Program-made: the position numbers and the translations under genes
In this document: piece by piece, positions 31,246 through 31,254 of the stretch
Layout: each line of letters opens with the position of its first letter
Numbering within the stretch: position 1 is the first letter of the stretch
DNA from: SFHK01 sp045538305
GTDB lineage: Bacteria > Bacillota > Clostridia > Christensenellales > Aristaeellaceae
Direction: 5' to 3'
Assembly: GCA_045538305.1 (NCBI GenBank)
Contig: JAZSRC010000003.1
Span: 1-31,254 of the forward strand
DNA length: 31,254 nucleotides
Notes under the pieces: generated by a model
Seen by the model: only the letters and a program-made list of their open reading frames with translations
Told to the model about the DNA's origin: nothing
The model's database searches: none

Positions 31246-31254
31246 AAGCGGGCC

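Overview
The window looks like a contig from an uncultured gut-type Clostridia (Firmicutes) genome of moderately high GC. Supporting signs are strong GGAGG ribosome binding sites, frequent TTG starts, a T-box leader, DUF3737 and DUF951 proteins, a one-chain pyruvate:ferredoxin oxidoreductase, a BMP-type nucleoside ABC transporter, a tRNA gene without encoded CCA and a CcpA-like cre site. Order or genus cannot be fixed from the sequence alone. No phage, insertion sequence, CRISPR array, rRNA or plasmid function is visible. The first 268 bases are not trustworthy biology: a sequencing-library adapter with a 10-base barcode sits between two identical 92-base copies.

Layout. 274-1888 (-): a DUF3737 beta-helix protein and an exported helical protein. 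2029-3740 (-): an orphan TrpB2-type tryptophan synthase beta chain behind a promoter and a tryptophan T-box (specifier TGG). 3765-9145 (-): a probable operon running DNA methyltransferase, DUF951, signal-peptidase pseudoenzyme, active signal peptidase I, 42-residue membrane protein, M1-like protein without its HExxH, and an APH(3')-like kinase. 9224-12874 (-): PFOR with its own promoter and terminator. 12968-14152 (+): an MFS transporter. 14174-19528 (-): a four-gene BMP/ABC nucleoside-type importer with a terminator between the binding-protein gene and the rest. 19647-20885 (-): TmcAL.

20953-25226 (+): thymidine kinase, a serine hydrolase, a NahK-like sugar kinase, an ACT-less aspartokinase and a flavodoxin-like protein. 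25276-25437 (-): tRNA-Leu(GAG). 25483-27963 (+): a tight Nudix-ruvC-ruvA-TIM-barrel isomerase operon without ruvB. 27967-31163 (-): a Dabb protein, an L-fucose mutarotase and a copper-type P1B ATPase, then a terminator for a gene beyond the right edge.

The functional theme is ordinary anaerobic metabolism (PFOR, nucleoside uptake and salvage, sugar processing). The unusual feature is three proteins that keep their fold signature but have lost key catalytic residues: the second signal peptidase (Ser/Lys dyad replaced), the M1-like protein (HExxH lost, distal Glu kept at the exact spacing) and the CopA-like ATPase (DKTGT, TGES, HP and GDGxND all altered, CPC kept). The first two share an operon with an intact signal peptidase, which makes that cluster the best candidate for an undescribed envelope or secretion module.
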